A DNA stretch of 64,000 bases from Petaurus breviceps papuanus (Eukaryota > Chordata > Mammalia > Diprotodontia > Petauridae): NCBI GenBank assembly GCA_028583685.1, contig JAMXIF010000002.1:61863178-61927177 (forward strand), read 5' to 3'. The notes under the pieces were generated by a model. It ran no database searches, was not told the DNA's origin, and worked only from the letters and a program-made list of their open reading frames with translations. Each line of letters opens with the position of its first letter. Within the stretch, counting starts at the first letter, position 1. Shown in pieces: positions 41,767-53,042 of this stretch. The position numbers and the translations under genes were made by a program.

Positions 41767-42025
41767 TTGGCTTCCCTACCTAAGAGACCTTTTCTGATTC
41801 CCTAAATTAAAGTGTTAGTGTTTCCCCTCCCCACCTTCAAAGTTATTTTGAATTTATTTTGTATATAGTGTTCATTCACTTATCCGTGCATGTATTGTTT
41901 TCCCTCAGCAGAATAAAAATTCCTTGGGAGCCAGGACTGTTAAAATTTTTGTCTTTATATCCCTAGCACCTAGGACAGTTCCTGGTGCATAATTTGTATG
42001 TAATAAATGTTTATTGAAGTGAAGA
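41767..42025 (+). mobile_element. L2 LINE 3' end, right part of the split copy
   Basis: 'agagaccttttctgattccctaaattaaagtgttagtg', 'attccttgggagccaggactg', and 'cctagcacctaggacagttcctggtgcataattt', ending 'aataaatgtttattgaagtga'. Confidence 0.85.
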
Positions 42026-42029
42026 CTTC

Positions 42030-42870
42030 AGCTATGGAGCTAGATCTCATGCCCTTTCTTGTGAATGTAGGATTCAGGATAATATGGGAATTAAATTCAG
42101 TGCTTCTGGATCCCATTTCCTGAGATTCTATTCGGGTTGCCTTAATATACATATCTATAATGAGGGTTCCAGTGGAACAGCACCCTTTTTTGGTGTTAAG
42201 CACAAATTTGGAAATTCCACTGATAGATTAGGGCAAGTTGACTGTAGTTAGACACACTCCCACCAGTTGCTATCTGTTCCCTGGCAACATTCAGCCCATA
42301 ATTTACTGTCTTCCAAAAGCTAGAACAGCATTCACCAGAGCCAGACACAGTCTTGGGTCAGGACCTGTAAGCTGGTAAGTTATGTTAACGAGGGAGAAAA
42401 CCATTCTGAATTGCCAGTGCCAATATGAGCCAGCATAGCTTGCTTTGGGACAACTGTACTTCATACCCCTACACGTGATAGGGATGGGCTCATGAGACTG
42501 GATTCCCTTGCATGTAACTGCTTCATTCTCTTGCCAGAACTTAGAGGCAAAGTCCTGTGGGCTTAGGGGGCTTGTGATTTTTTAGTAAAAGAATATGATA
42601 TAGTTCATTCAAGGTGAGAATGCTGCAAGCTAGGTTCTTCTTATATTAATGGGCTGTACTGGAGGCAGTGAGAAGTTAGAATCTGAGAATAGAGAAAGTG
42701 ATATATAAGGGAGGGGATCTGAATATCTATCTATATATATATATATATTTCATGTGTTCAGTTCTTTGGGTGCCCTTATATGTCGAGTTAGGGAAATTGA
42801 GTGACCCCAATTCTCTGCCAAGAAAGAAGTTTCAGGTGGATGAATCCCTCAGGTAGTTTTCCATTACCAG
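42030..42870. other. Unassigned sequence
   Basis: No gene or repeat recognised, apart from a (TA)n run near 42725-42749. Confidence 0.45.
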
Positions 42871-42872
<2 letters not shown>

Positions 42873-42907
<35 letters not shown>

Positions 42908-42912
42908 CACAC
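42873..42912. repeat. (GT)n microsatellite
   Basis: GT repeats followed by TATACACACA. Confidence 0.95.
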
Positions 42913-43119
42913 ATACTCAGTATACTGAAGTTACCAGGGATCTGTGGAAAATAGCAACAGTTGCTCAGAAGATAAAATCCAAGGGAGATGAAAAGGAGAC
43001 AGTGGATGATTTCCCTTGTTGCCTGTGGATGACCTTTAATTTTTAGCAGTTTTGGAATGTTGGGAGATGGAGGAGAAACAAGAGATATACATTATGCTAT
43101 TATGGGAAGAATATTTGAC

Positions 43120-43305
43120 CAAAAAGGCTGAAAATTTAGTTCTAGTCCTGGCTTTTGTTACTAGCTGTGTGGCAAACCACCTAGCCTCTTTTAGTCTAGG
43201 CTTCATCATCTGTAAAATGGGAATAATAATACTTCTACTAACTCTCTCATGACTTGCGAGGTAAGGCATATAAAATGCCATGTAAACACAAAGTACCATG
43301 TAAGA
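43120..43305 (+). mobile_element. MIR SINE
   Basis: 'tagttctagtcctggcttttgttactagctgtgtggcaaacc', 'catcatctgtaaaatgggaataataatac', and 'gcatataaaatgccatgt'. Confidence 0.82.
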
Positions 43306-43309
43306 TGTC

Positions 43310-43690
43310 TTACTTTCTTACTTTCCTTGGATAAGTTGGAACTCCTCCTTGTAGTGATTGTGGTGCTATACTCAACTTTGAAGTACATTTGTTGTTTTCA
43401 TTGTCTTTTCTTGGAGAGTTTTAATTACATAGAGATGGGGCAGACTTCTCTATTTCATCTAGGTGCAATTTTGATGGGGCCAACAAACACTGTTTGGAAT
43501 TTCCCCTTATGGCCCTTCTTCCATGCCATTATAGGTTTTGATTGTATGTTCACAATGCTTTGGACGCTGGGGGAGGACCATCCAATCATCAGGTCCCTTT
43601 ACCTAAAGACACCTGCTGTTTTCAGTACCACTCCATTCAGTACTGCTCAGAGTAAGCTCTTTGGAGAGATACTTTCAATAGTTGGAAGCA
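43310..43690. other. Unassigned sequence
   Basis: A 149-codon plus frame (43249-43698) begins inside the MIR and runs on to 43698. I see no family motif, so I treat it as chance. Confidence 0.45.
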
Positions 43691-43707
43691 AAACATAATT
43701 GTATCTT

Positions 43708-43856
43708 TATTTTTTTGCTTTTTGGAGGGCAATTGGGGTTGTGACTTGCCCAAGGTCACATGGCTAATTTTTGTGTTGTGTCTGAGGCCAAATTTGAACT
43801 CAAGTCCTCCTGACTCCAGAGCCAGTGCTCTATTCACTGTGCCACCTAGCCGCCTG
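43708..43856 (-). mobile_element. tRNA-derived marsupial SINE, antisense
   Basis: 'gctttttggagggcaattggggtt', 'cccaaggtcacatggct', 'tcctgactccagagcc', and 'ctattcactgtgccacctagccgcc'. Perfect 15-bp duplications ACATAATTGTATCTT flank it at 43693-43707 and 43857-43871. Confidence 0.95.
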
Positions 43857-43871
43857 ACATAATTGTATCTT

Positions 43872-44455
43872 AAGGATATTGAGAGCCTCTCTTCTGCTTT
43901 GTGGGTTCTCCCAGTTAGAATTGCTATCTAACCCACACACCTGTCTTTATGTCTATAAGTACATTGTTGGTGCTTGGTCTCTACCTTCTGATCTTTATTT
44001 GACTAGGGGGAAAAGACAAATGAGAGGCCAGGAACTTTAGAAAAGATTTTAATAGGCTTAAAGCACTTTTCATGCATCATTCTGTTTCTAATCAGAGGGC
44101 CATATGCTGATAAGGACAGCTTGTCCTCAGGTTGCAGATTATAGGCAGGACCAGATTTCATAATTAGTACTTTGATGAAAATTTTCCTTGGGGATTTGGT
44201 TAAAAGGCAGCTCCTTCAATAAATAATCTTCTAGGTCAAGAATTGACCCAAGAAAATGCTTATTACATCCTTAAGCTTCTGAAACCCGCATGATGATGAG
44301 AGTGTACGGATCCTACTCATCAGCTCCAGTAATAACTCGTTGCCCTACATTCCTTACACCAGAGTGTCCTCATTTTTCTTTAATACAAGAATTATTAGTT
44401 GGAAGAGGTAACAGGCCGTCTAGGTCTCTTTTTTTCCTTGAGAATAATGATCACA
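43872..44455. other. Unassigned sequence
   Basis: No recognisable repeat or gene; not low-complexity. Confidence 0.45.
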
Positions 44456-44457
44456 GG

Positions 44458-44625
44458 ATTATTAAATTTTGATTTGGAAAGGATCTTGGAAATTCTGTTT
44501 CAATCCCTGTCCCATCTTACAAATGAGGAAACTGAGGTCTAGAATAGTTTAGTGATTTACACAATGTCATATGTAAGAAGCAGTAGAACTAGGATTCTGA
44601 CTCAGTTCGGATTTCAAAATTCAGT
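44458..44625 (-). mobile_element. MIR SINE, antisense
   Basis: 'tttggaaaggatcttggaaattctg', 'cttacaaatgaggaaactgaggtctag', and 'aggattctgactcagttcgg'. Confidence 0.82.
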
Positions 44626-44834
44626 GTTTTTTTATATCCATATAAAGAAACAAAAACTTAACTTTCCTTTTCACTTTGATTGTAAAATGTACTGCTTTAC
44701 CATGAAGATACACCATTTTATGTGTTGCTTTTAATCTGAAAAATCCCTTAAATGTGAAGCTTACATATTGGTAAAGCCAAATGATTTCCTACTTAGCCAA
44801 TTCTGTAAGTTCTATACTGCAAAAAATATGGGAT

Positions 44835-44998
44835 GTTTGAAGCCTGGGCTTGATCCTGGGCTCTGCCACTAATACCCTCATATAAAAAATTATGAGGGCA
44901 AATTTTACTCCTCCATTATATAGGGGGAATATCGAATAAGCTCATATCTTTTACCTCTGAGGACCCTAACTAACTCTATGATTCTATGATCCCACTCA
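44835..44998 (+). mobile_element. MIR3/Ther-2 type SINE, interrupted
   Basis: 'gaagcctgggcttgatcctgggctctgccac' is the head. The tail shows the CR1-type ending 'aactctatgattctatgatcc'. A 30-50-bp AT-rich segment with TTATGAGGG repeats lies between them. Confidence 0.65.
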
Positions 44999-44999
44999 G

Positions 45000-45600
45000 G
45001 GTTTTCAAACTAGAAATTGTAACTAAACATCGTTGCCATTTTTAGCCTTTCATGTCTTGTCTGTCTCTACACAGTCACCCTTTCTGTCCTCTGACAGGTT
45101 GGCTCATTGTTTCTGTTGTGAGGGTGGGGAATAGATTAATGTCAATGTTCTGATGCATGTTAGGCTCTCATGCACAGAGATTTGCCTGGAACTCTCACTG
45201 TTGCCCTTGGCACATCCTCACCCCCACCCCTATGGTAGTGGATGGCAAAGCTCTCAGAATCTTATCAGTCAGAGACATCCCAGAGGAACTATTTCCCATT
45301 CAAATACTGTTGGTGCCAGTAGGAGATGGATGCAGAATATATTGTTGGCACACTTGGAACCCATCTATCTGCAATTCACATTATCCCATGCTGGCTCACT
45401 TAGAAGGTTGTATGGTTGTCAATGTGAAGCCTGTGGGGAAAGAGCTTTTGACTTGTTTGCAATGACAACATTAGATCTGTATGTATCTCTTTAAGAATTA
45501 TCTCTTCTTTTGTAACTTCTAGTGCCATTAAGATAAAACAACTCCATATCACACTTGGACAGCTAAGGAGAGGTCTGTCCTAACTGCACATTGGCAAGGT
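45000..45600. other. Unassigned sequence with overlapping short ORFs
   Basis: Two plus frames of 113 and 102 codons overlap at 45153-45494. One has a segment MVVDGKALRILSVRDIPEE that loosely recalls GAPDH, but it is too weak to claim. Confidence 0.35.
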
Positions 45601-46090
45601 AGTCTTTCCATTGCTTCATATTTTGTCACTAAGATCACTCCCCTATTCCACTCCAGACCTTGGATTCTGTTCCAGCCTTACCCTTGCAGCCATTATCTCA
45701 GGAAACAAGCCTTGGGAAGTTGTGACCTGGCAACTGCTTCTTTGGGCTCTCTAGCCATAGTTACTGAAGACTCACAGAAGAATGTACTTACCACCAAAGT
45801 TCTTGCAAGGCACTGCAAAATGGTTCAGCATCAGAAACTGATATTGTTATACCTGTGGAAATGGCATTAAAGAAACACTACCATCTGTTTTACCATATAT
45901 CTTAAGAAACATAGCACCTTGTCAGCTGATTTGTAATGGAAACCTTCTAAGTATGTGGTTTCCTTCATTAGAGTGTGAGCTCCTTGAGAGCAGGGGATTG
46001 CTTAACTTTTCCATTTGTATCCTCTCTGTAATATCTCAGTACTTTGTGGAAAGTAAGTGCTTAATAGTACTCTTTCATTCATGAATTGAT
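45600..46090 (+). mobile_element. Chimeric retroposon copy B: Y-box cold-shock-like part plus L2 tail
   Basis: This is the clearest copy. At 45766-45804 it encodes EDSQKNVLTTKVL (YBX3: [13 protein letters not shown]). After a small frame slip, 45809-45838 encodes GTAKWFSIRN, then a stop and YCYTCGNGIKE. The Y-box cold-shock domain reads [10 protein letters not shown] then GYGFINRNDTKE, so the order and spacing agree. The junction 'tttgtaatggaaaccttct' at about 45934 is shared with copies A and C. The rest is an L2 3' end: 'agagtgtgagctccttgagagcagggg' and 'gtaagtgcttaatagtac'. It is broken and non-coding. No target-site duplication was identified. Confidence 0.6.
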
Positions 46091-46094
46091 TTGA

Positions 46095-47370
46095 AACTTT
46101 GTAATCGATATTTTTTCATTTAATTCTTCACTCAAAACTCAGTCTCTTATTGAACCTAAAGGAGCCCAGGAAAGATACTGGTCATAGGATCCAGTAGATA
46201 TACCTGGGATTGGTAGAACTATAAGTAAAGCATTACCTGTGGCCAGTTCATCCTAGCTATGATAGAAAAACCATTGAGGTAAGGATAGCCATGGACTGGA
46301 GACTGAGAACAAATGTGGTTCATCAAGCAAAATTGGGGTGGGAGTGGGTGTGGAAATGAGATCCTTGTCAAGGAACTAAAGGAGCAGATCCTAGATAATA
46401 AAGTGGAATCACAAATCAAGATGTAGTGTCTCAGTTGATGAACCAAGGAAGTAGGCCAAGAAAATAAAAAATAAAAAAAAATGATGAGACAAGGTATACC
46501 CTGTTTCAGGTATAGGTAGGAAATCAGAGTGCACCTGGTCATAGACAATTAGATTAATAGGTACCTGCCAGTATGAGGGTCTTTGGATGACCTCCCATGG
46601 CTCATGTAGCCCTGATGCTAGTGATCCTTAAAGGGTGACCCCTGAGTCATGATGTCATTCCATAGCCATGTGTTACTTATGTCCTCCATCACCCTGTGTC
46701 TCTACTTGGTAAATCATTTTCCTGAAATAGGACTAAGAAGAGTTTAGATATCTGTGATTTGGAGCCAGTCTTGTTGCTTTTCATCACAGTTCTTTTTTTG
46801 TTGGAAAATCTCTGCTTGGCAACAAAGGGACTCATGGACTCAGGTTGCCATTCTACCCAACTCTTCTGTTTTTATTGGGTCCTCATGTCCAGCCAGGACT
46901 CTCTAGTTACTTTCTTGGTCAGGGATAAAGTGATTAATTTGTCTTTCACTCCCCTAAGCAAAATCATTGAGACTCTCTATGTGAATTCATTTTCTTGATC
47001 TTTAATCTTATTAGAACATAAAACTAGGGTCCATCCTTCCATGTTCCCTTCATCACTTCTCCCAGGCTAACTGACCAATATTAGGGCTGAAGCTATGTCC
47101 TGAAACTCTTGAAATTCTCATGAAATTCCAAGAACCTGCTTTCTTCTTCAGTCTATCTGGCTGACACTGATGCCTCTTTTTTTTTTCATCTCTGCCCCAA
47201 ATGTATTCCAAGATATTGAAAGCTGACTTGGGCTTCACATTGCTTCAGAGGCTGGTCATTTTAAGCACAGCATTTTTTTTTCTCTTAGATGGTATAAGTT
47301 AAGTGAAGGAGGCCATCCATCTTCCAAGCTTCCCAATCTTGCCTTCCTTATATCCAGGCAAGCCTTCATG
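46095..47370. other. Unassigned sequence
   Basis: About 1.3 kb without a repeat or gene that I can name. A 109-codon minus frame (46548-46219) has no family resemblance. Confidence 0.45.
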
Positions 47371-47371
47371 G

Positions 47372-47510
47372 CAATAATAACTTGCATTTATGTAATCCTT
47401 TATAGTTTGTAAAATATTTTCCTTACAGCAAGACTTTGACATAGGTAGTTCAAGTATTTTATCTCTATTTTATAGATGAGGAAACTGAGCCTTAGAGAAA
47501 TGAAGTGAGT
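47372..47510 (-). mobile_element. CORE-SINE (MIR/Ther-1), antisense, truncated
   Basis: 'aataacttgcatttatgtaatcctttatagtttg', 'ttatagatgaggaaactgagccttagag'. It stops before the tRNA-like head. Confidence 0.82.
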
Positions 47511-47861
47511 TCCAGCACAAGAATCTCCTCTATATCATACCTTAGTAACAATCATCTATCCTCTGCTTTAAGAGCTCTTTAAAGGGTTCTCACTGCCCCC
47601 AGAGGCAGCCAATTCCACCTTGGTTTGATAAGTGTCATTATTAGTAACTTTTCAACATCTCTATGTAAAAGCTAGGAATTGATGGGACAAGCATATACTT
47701 TATAGCACCTAAAATATCTTACCCATGTGTGTAAACACCTACTAATTATCTACATTGGGTTGCTTATTCAAACCTTCTTTTGTTCTGGTAGATCAATGTC
47801 TCCAGGCAAAGACTATCACCATGTAGTTGTATTCAATTTCTTTAGGGTCCTAAGAGTAGCC

Positions 47862-47900
47862 TGTGTGTGTGTGTGTGTGCACACGCACACACACACGTTT
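47862..47900. repeat. (GT)n/(CA)n compound microsatellite
   Basis: GTGTGTGTGCACACGCACACACACACG is a GT run joined to a CA run, making a near-palindromic alternating tract. Confidence 0.95.
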
Positions 47901-47904
47901 ATTT

Positions 47905-49150
47905 ATGATACAATTCTTTTGCCACTTCATTTCTTGAGCCACAATAGGTCTCTTTTCCATTTATACAAACCAGTGACTCACAATAATTACACAAAATCTT
48001 AAACATAGCCATGTACTTAGCAATAAGGCAAAAAAAAATGATGTCACTCCACAGGTACTCACATATTAATGCAAGTGTGGGAATAATAAAATATCCCCAG
48101 TATCTGTTAGGGAGACCTGGAACACACTTATAGGAACTTGACAGGGAAAGATGTGAGGAAGTGAAATGTTCTTGGGTGACCCACAACTTTACAATGCTTG
48201 TCATTAGTCCCTTCAGGAATAATTGCACCTCTGATAACTGCTTAACTGCTGGTCTCCTCTGCTCTCCACCTGAGCAAATCCTTTTCTCTCTACTCCAGCT
48301 GTTGTAGCATTTACAAATTCTTATAACTTCTAGTCACCCTTAAGGGGGCAGGGTGGTTTGGAAAACTTTCATGCTTTTAATTTGGCTAGAAGTTCCCTTT
48401 AAACCAGAAAAATACAAAGATTATCAATCTGGCTACCACTGGGCACTCAGACTGCCCCAATTAGCTATTTGTTCACTGGAATGCTGTGTTGTCCAGTCAG
48501 AACAGAACTCACAGCAAACAACTCATTTAAACTTTCTGAGCAAAGAAAACCAAGTTTAGCCAGCTTTTCACCCTCTAGGATTCTATATTTTCCAATTAAA
48601 TTTCATTATCAGCAAAGCAATTCTAAAATTCCTTTCCCCTTTCTGATTTTCCCTTTCAAACCAGAGGAAGGCAGAAAAGAACGGCAGGCATATATGAGAG
48701 TTTTCATCTCAAACTCTAGGGAACCACTCACCAACCAATCAGGAATCCAGAGCAGATGTCTTCTGTCAGTTGGAGGATCCCTGATTTTTAGTTTCCAAAC
48801 AACTCAGATAAACCTGCTTTACTCTTCCTGTTTTCCTTTAATTTTCAGTTACCAGATTCCTCAGTATTCAGGCTTAGACACAAACTCCTGTACCTTATTA
48901 GTCTCTACCTTTGAATGGCTTAAATCAGAACCTCCTGACACTCGGAGATTCTTGGTTCACTTAAAAGGTAATAATTCAACAAATTTCACCTATGAATTCA
49001 ACAGCTCTTTCTTAATCATACATTGCTATTCAAATAGTTACATTTCTCATATTTTTAATTTTGCCCTCTTTGGTCTTAAAGCAACTATATGCAAACAAGT
49101 TGGAGTACAATAGTGACCTATAGCACTAATTTCTGAATATTAAAGGCATA
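47905..49150. other. Unassigned sequence with a 214-codon ORF
   Basis: The plus frame 48469-49113 (MFTGMLCCPVRTELTANN start) is open for 214 codons, with a Ser/Phe/Ile/Asn-rich composition. It shows no signal or domain that I recognise and there is no neighbouring gene. The surrounding 1.2 kb has no SINE or L2 signature. It could be an old, unrecognised interspersed repeat or chance. Confidence 0.35.
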
Positions 49151-49155
49151 ACAAT

Positions 49156-49372
49156 GAGAGTAATAATAATAACAAATTTTTACAGTACTTACTTTGTGCC
49201 AGGCACTGTGTTAAGTACTTTACAATTATTTGATCTTTACAACAAGCCTGGGAAGTAGTGGTATTATAATTTTCATTTTACAGATGGAGAAACTGAGGCA
49301 AACAGGGGGTAAATGACTTTGCTTAGGGTCACATAGCTCATTAGTTTCTGAGGTTAAATTGTTTTTATAAGC
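49156..49372 (-). mobile_element. CORE-SINE (Ther-1/MIR type), antisense
   Basis: 'cttactttgtgccaggcactgtgttaagtac', 'cattttacagatggagaaactgaggc', and 'tagggtcacatagctc'. Confidence 0.88.
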
Positions 49373-49439
49373 TTTTATAAAAAGATGCAGTGATTAGTAA
49401 AAGCCATTATGAATTCACCAAGAACAAGTGGGAGGCTGA

Positions 49440-49612
49440 GGGTACAGTGAAAAAGTCCTAATAATATCCTAGCTCTGTACCTTCCTCCCAGTGTTTCTTT
49501 CAGCAAGTTAATTAAGCCATCTAGGCCTCAATTTCCTCATATGTAAAATGAAGGTTTTCAGTTAGTGGCTTATTAGGTCCTGCCCATTTTAAAATCTATT
49601 ATCCTAGGTATC
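49440..49612 (+). mobile_element. MIR3/Ther-2 type SINE
   Basis: 'cctagctctgtaccttcctcccagtg', 'ccatctaggcctcaatttcctcatatgtaaaatg', and a degraded CR1-type tail. Confidence 0.72.
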
Positions 49613-49843
49613 AGGCCAGAGTAATATAATTTCTTTTTTTTTTTTTTACTAGATCAAGGAATGGAATGTAAATAACTTTTCTAAAATTCAGCAAGCTTTT
49701 GCAATTCTCTCCTATCATCCCTGTGGATAAGATAGAGAGATATGCTTGGTGGTAGAATAGTTATGTCTTTAGTGGTCTGTTAGTAGGCTCTTCCCTTGAC
49801 CCTACACTGTTAAACATTTTTATTAATAATATATATGAAAGTG

Positions 49844-50075
49844 TGGGCAGCTAGGTGGCATAGTGAATAGAGTACTGGGCCTGTAGTTAAGAAGATTCCT
49901 CTTTCTGAATTCAAATCTGGCCACAGGTACTAGCTGTATAACCCTAGGCAAGTTATTTAACCCTGTTTCCTTCAATTTACTCAACTGTAAAATGAGTTGG
50001 AGAAGAAAATGACAAACTACCCCAGTGTCTTTGCCTAGAAAACCCCAAAGGGGTCACAAAGAGTCAGACACAATT
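49844..50075 (+). mobile_element. tRNA-derived SINE with RTE-like tail
   Basis: GGGCAGCTAGGTGGCATAG head, CAAGTTATTTAACC, 'gagttggagaagaaaatgac', and the RTE end 'ggggtcacaaagagtcagacacaattg'. HAL1 copy D inserted directly at its 3' tail. Confidence 0.92.
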
Positions 50076-50091
50076 GAATAATGAGTAAACA

Positions 50092-52041
50092 GGGGCAGAG
50101 TGAAGATGGTGGAGTAGAAACAGGACTTCCATGGGGCTCTGGCTCCCACCTCCCCCAATTCATGTAAAAGGTGACTCTGAACAAACTTTGGAGCCACAGA
50201 ACCCACAAAATGACACAGAGCAGCTAATCTCTCTCTGAGGACAGCCCAGCAGGCCAGCACGAAGTGGTCAGCGTGTGCTCTGGGAGCTGACCCCAGCCCT
50301 GTAGGAGCCAGAGGGTTTAGCCCCAGGGCAGACTGACCAGCATCTGGCTGGAGGGACTTAAGATCACCAGCAGCTGTGGCAGGTTCCAGAATTATGAGCC
50401 TATACATGCTAAGGACAAAGAGAGAGGTCAGTGCAGTGTGGACTTTGGGATATGGTAGTTTGGGAGTGCAGTTGGCCTTTATCCCCTGGAAAGAGAAGCT
50501 GCTGAGGTGCTGCAGCTGTGCAGGCACCACCACGTGGCAGCTTCAGCTCCTGGTCTGCAGATTGTAGGGGGACTAAGTGACCAGTCTGAGAGGCAATTGC
50601 TCTTGCTTTAACCTGCTTGGATCTGGATTACAGTCCAACATGGAGGTCCTGGGGTGTGCAACCAGCTTGCCAGAGCTTGTAGAGGCTTCAGAGAGGGAAC
50701 CGAACTAATACCTTCATCAGCTGAGAAAAGCCCAGCAATTGGGATGCAGTTCCCCTGTCTAGTAGCAGAGTCCTACTGTGGCAAAAAGCCCAAAAGTCAA
50801 GTAATTGAGTGGCAACATGACCAAACGAGGGAAGCAAAGCAAACAGAGCAACCTAACTTTACACTCCTATTTTGGGGACAAAAAGGATCAAAGCATGGAA
50901 CAGGAGGGAGACAATGAAGTCAGAACTCCTGCACCAAAAGCTTCCAAGAAAAATACAAGCTGGTTACAGGCCATGGAGGACCTTAAAAAGGATTTTGAAA
51001 ATCAAATAAGAGAAGTGGAGGAAAAATTGGGAAGAGAAATGAGAACGATGGAAGAAAATTATGAAATGAGAGTCAACAACCTGACTGAAGAAAATGACAC
51101 CTTAAAAAAAAGACTAACTCAAATGGCAAGAGACTCAAAAAGGCAATGAGGAGAAGAATGCTTTAAAAAGTCAAATTTGCCAGATGGAAAAAGAATCTCA
51201 AAAGCTCACTGAAGGGAAACATTCCTTCAGAATTAGATTGGAGCAAATGGAAGCTAGTGACTTTTTGAGAAATCAATATACTATTAAACAGATATGAACA
51301 AATGAAAAAATAGAAGGTGATGTGAAATATCTCATTGGAAAAACCACTGACCTGGAAAATATATCCAGGAGATACAATTTAAAAATTATTGGAGTACCTG
51401 AAAGCCATGATCAAAAAAAGAACCTAGAAAATCATCCTTCAAGAAATTCTCAAGGAAGATTGCCCTGATGTTTTAGAACAAGAGGGCAAAATAAAGGTTG
51501 AAAGAGTCCACTGAACACTTCCTGAAAAAGATCCCAAAAAGAAAACTCCTAGAAATATTATAGCCAGGTTCTGGAATTCCCAGATCAAGGAGAAAATATT
51601 ACAAACAGCCAGGAGGAAACAATTTGAATATTGTGGAAACACAATCAGGATAACCCAGGATCTGGCAGCTTCTACACTGAAGGATCGAAGGGCTTGGAAT
51701 ATGATATTCTGGAGGTCAAAGGAACTGGGATTAAAACCAAGAATCACCTAACCAGCAAAACTGAGTATCATGTTTCAGGGGAAAATATGGTCATTCAGCA
51801 GAATAGAGGAATTTCAAGCATTCTTGATGAAAAAACCAGAGTTGAGTAGAAAATTTGACATTCAGATACAAGAAGCAAGAGAAGCATGAGAAGGTAAACA
51901 GGGAAAAGAAATCATAAGGAACTCACCAAAGTTGAACTATTTACATCCCTGCATGTAAAAATGATAATTGTAACTTATGAAACTTTTCTCAGTATGAGAA
52001 TAGTTGAAGGGAATAGAAATGTGTATGTGTGTGTGTATATA

Positions 52042-52100
<59 letters not shown>

Positions 52101-53026
52101 GTCTATATAGGAGGGCATATGGGTGCATGAATACATATGTGAATGTGTGGATATATGTGTATAGGTATACATAGATAAAGGGCACAGGACCAATTTAATA
52201 GGAAGGGATGATACTTACAAGGTGAAATTAAGAGGTGAGAGAGGAATATAATGAGAAGAGATGGAGAGAGACAGAATGGGGTAAACTATCTCATATAGAA
52301 GAGGCAAGGGAAAATGGTTACAATGGAGGGGAAGAATAGGAAGGCAAAAGGGAATGGGTCAAGCTTATTCTCATTGAATTTGGCTTAGGGAGGGAATGAC
52401 ATGTACACTAAATAGGGTATCTCACCCTATAGGAGAGTAGGGGAAGGGGATTAGAGGGGGGGATGATGGAAGGGAGGGCAGGCTGAGGGGGAGGGAAGTT
52501 GGAAACACCCACTTTTGAAAAGGGACAGGATCAAAAGTAGAGAATGGAACAAGTGGGATGTAGGATAGGAGGTAGGGAAATATAGTCAGTTTTTTACAAT
52601 ATATCTGCTATTGAAATGTTTTGCATAGTACATGTATAACCTATGCTGAACTGCTTATCTTTCCAGTAAGGGTGGGTGACAAGAGAGGAAGGGAATGAAT
52701 CTAGAATTCAAAGCTTTAAAATAAAATGTTTTATATATATGTAGATATATATATATATATGTACTATTATTAATTTTATTTTACATGTAACTGGGAAATA
52801 AGATATACAGACACTGGGGCATAGAGATCCACCATGCCCTACTGGAAAGTCGGAGCGGGTATGGGAGAAGATATGGGAGAGAGAAGATTGGAGGAGGGGA
52901 TATCCAGTGGAATAGCTATTTTGGGGTGGTAGGTAGGGGGAAAAACAGGGAGAAAATTTGTAACTCAAAATCTTGCAGAAATGAATGATGTAAACTAGAA
53001 GTTAATAAAGCATTTGATTAAAAAAA
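50092..53026 (+). mobile_element. HAL1 (half-L1) LINE, full length, copy D
   Basis: Starts GGGGCAGAGTGAAGATGGTG, then 5' UTR, ORF1 (50805 to about 51905), a purine-rich 3' region with GT/CA/TA microsatellites at 52020-52101 and 52733-52760, and the 3' end 'gttaataaagcatttgattaaaaaa'. There is no ORF2. A 16-bp target-site duplication flanks it: GAATAATGAGTAAACA (50076-50091) and GAATAATGAATAAACA (53027-53042), one mismatch. It is collinear with copy B. Confidence 0.93.
50805..51905 (+). pseudogene. HAL1 ORF1 (L1 ORF1p-like), copy D
   Basis: The first 114 codons (50805-51149) are open. They start MSGNMTKRGKQSKQSN and include KKDQSMEQEGDNEV and a coiled-coil stretch (EEKLGREMRTMEENYEMRV). A frameshift near 51140 ends this frame. 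The remaining coiled coil, an RRM-type NLKIIGVPESH (about 51379) and C-terminal-domain sequence follow in other frames with several stops. The N-terminus is intact where copy B has a stop, so the two copies help define the family consensus. Role by family: RNA-binding L1 particle protein. Confidence 0.88.
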
Positions 53027-53042
53027 GAATAATGAATAAACA

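Noticed and set aside
41400-41783. 127-codon Cys/Val repeat ORF
   Set aside because: Translated (GT)n microsatellite inside the HAL1/L1 5' UTR.
43249-43698. 149-codon plus-strand ORF
   Set aside because: It begins inside a MIR, runs into unassigned DNA, and shows no domain or codon signal. Chance is the best explanation.
45157-45465. Possible GAPDH processed pseudogene (segment VVDGKALRILSVRDIPEE)
   Set aside because: Only a few residues resemble GAPDH (VINGKPITIFQERDP), with no supporting match up- or downstream in order. A translated alignment would be needed.
47905-49150. Old LTR-type element
   Set aside because: I considered it because the stretch is long and unassigned, but I see no paired terminal repeats, no family signature and no duplication to support it.
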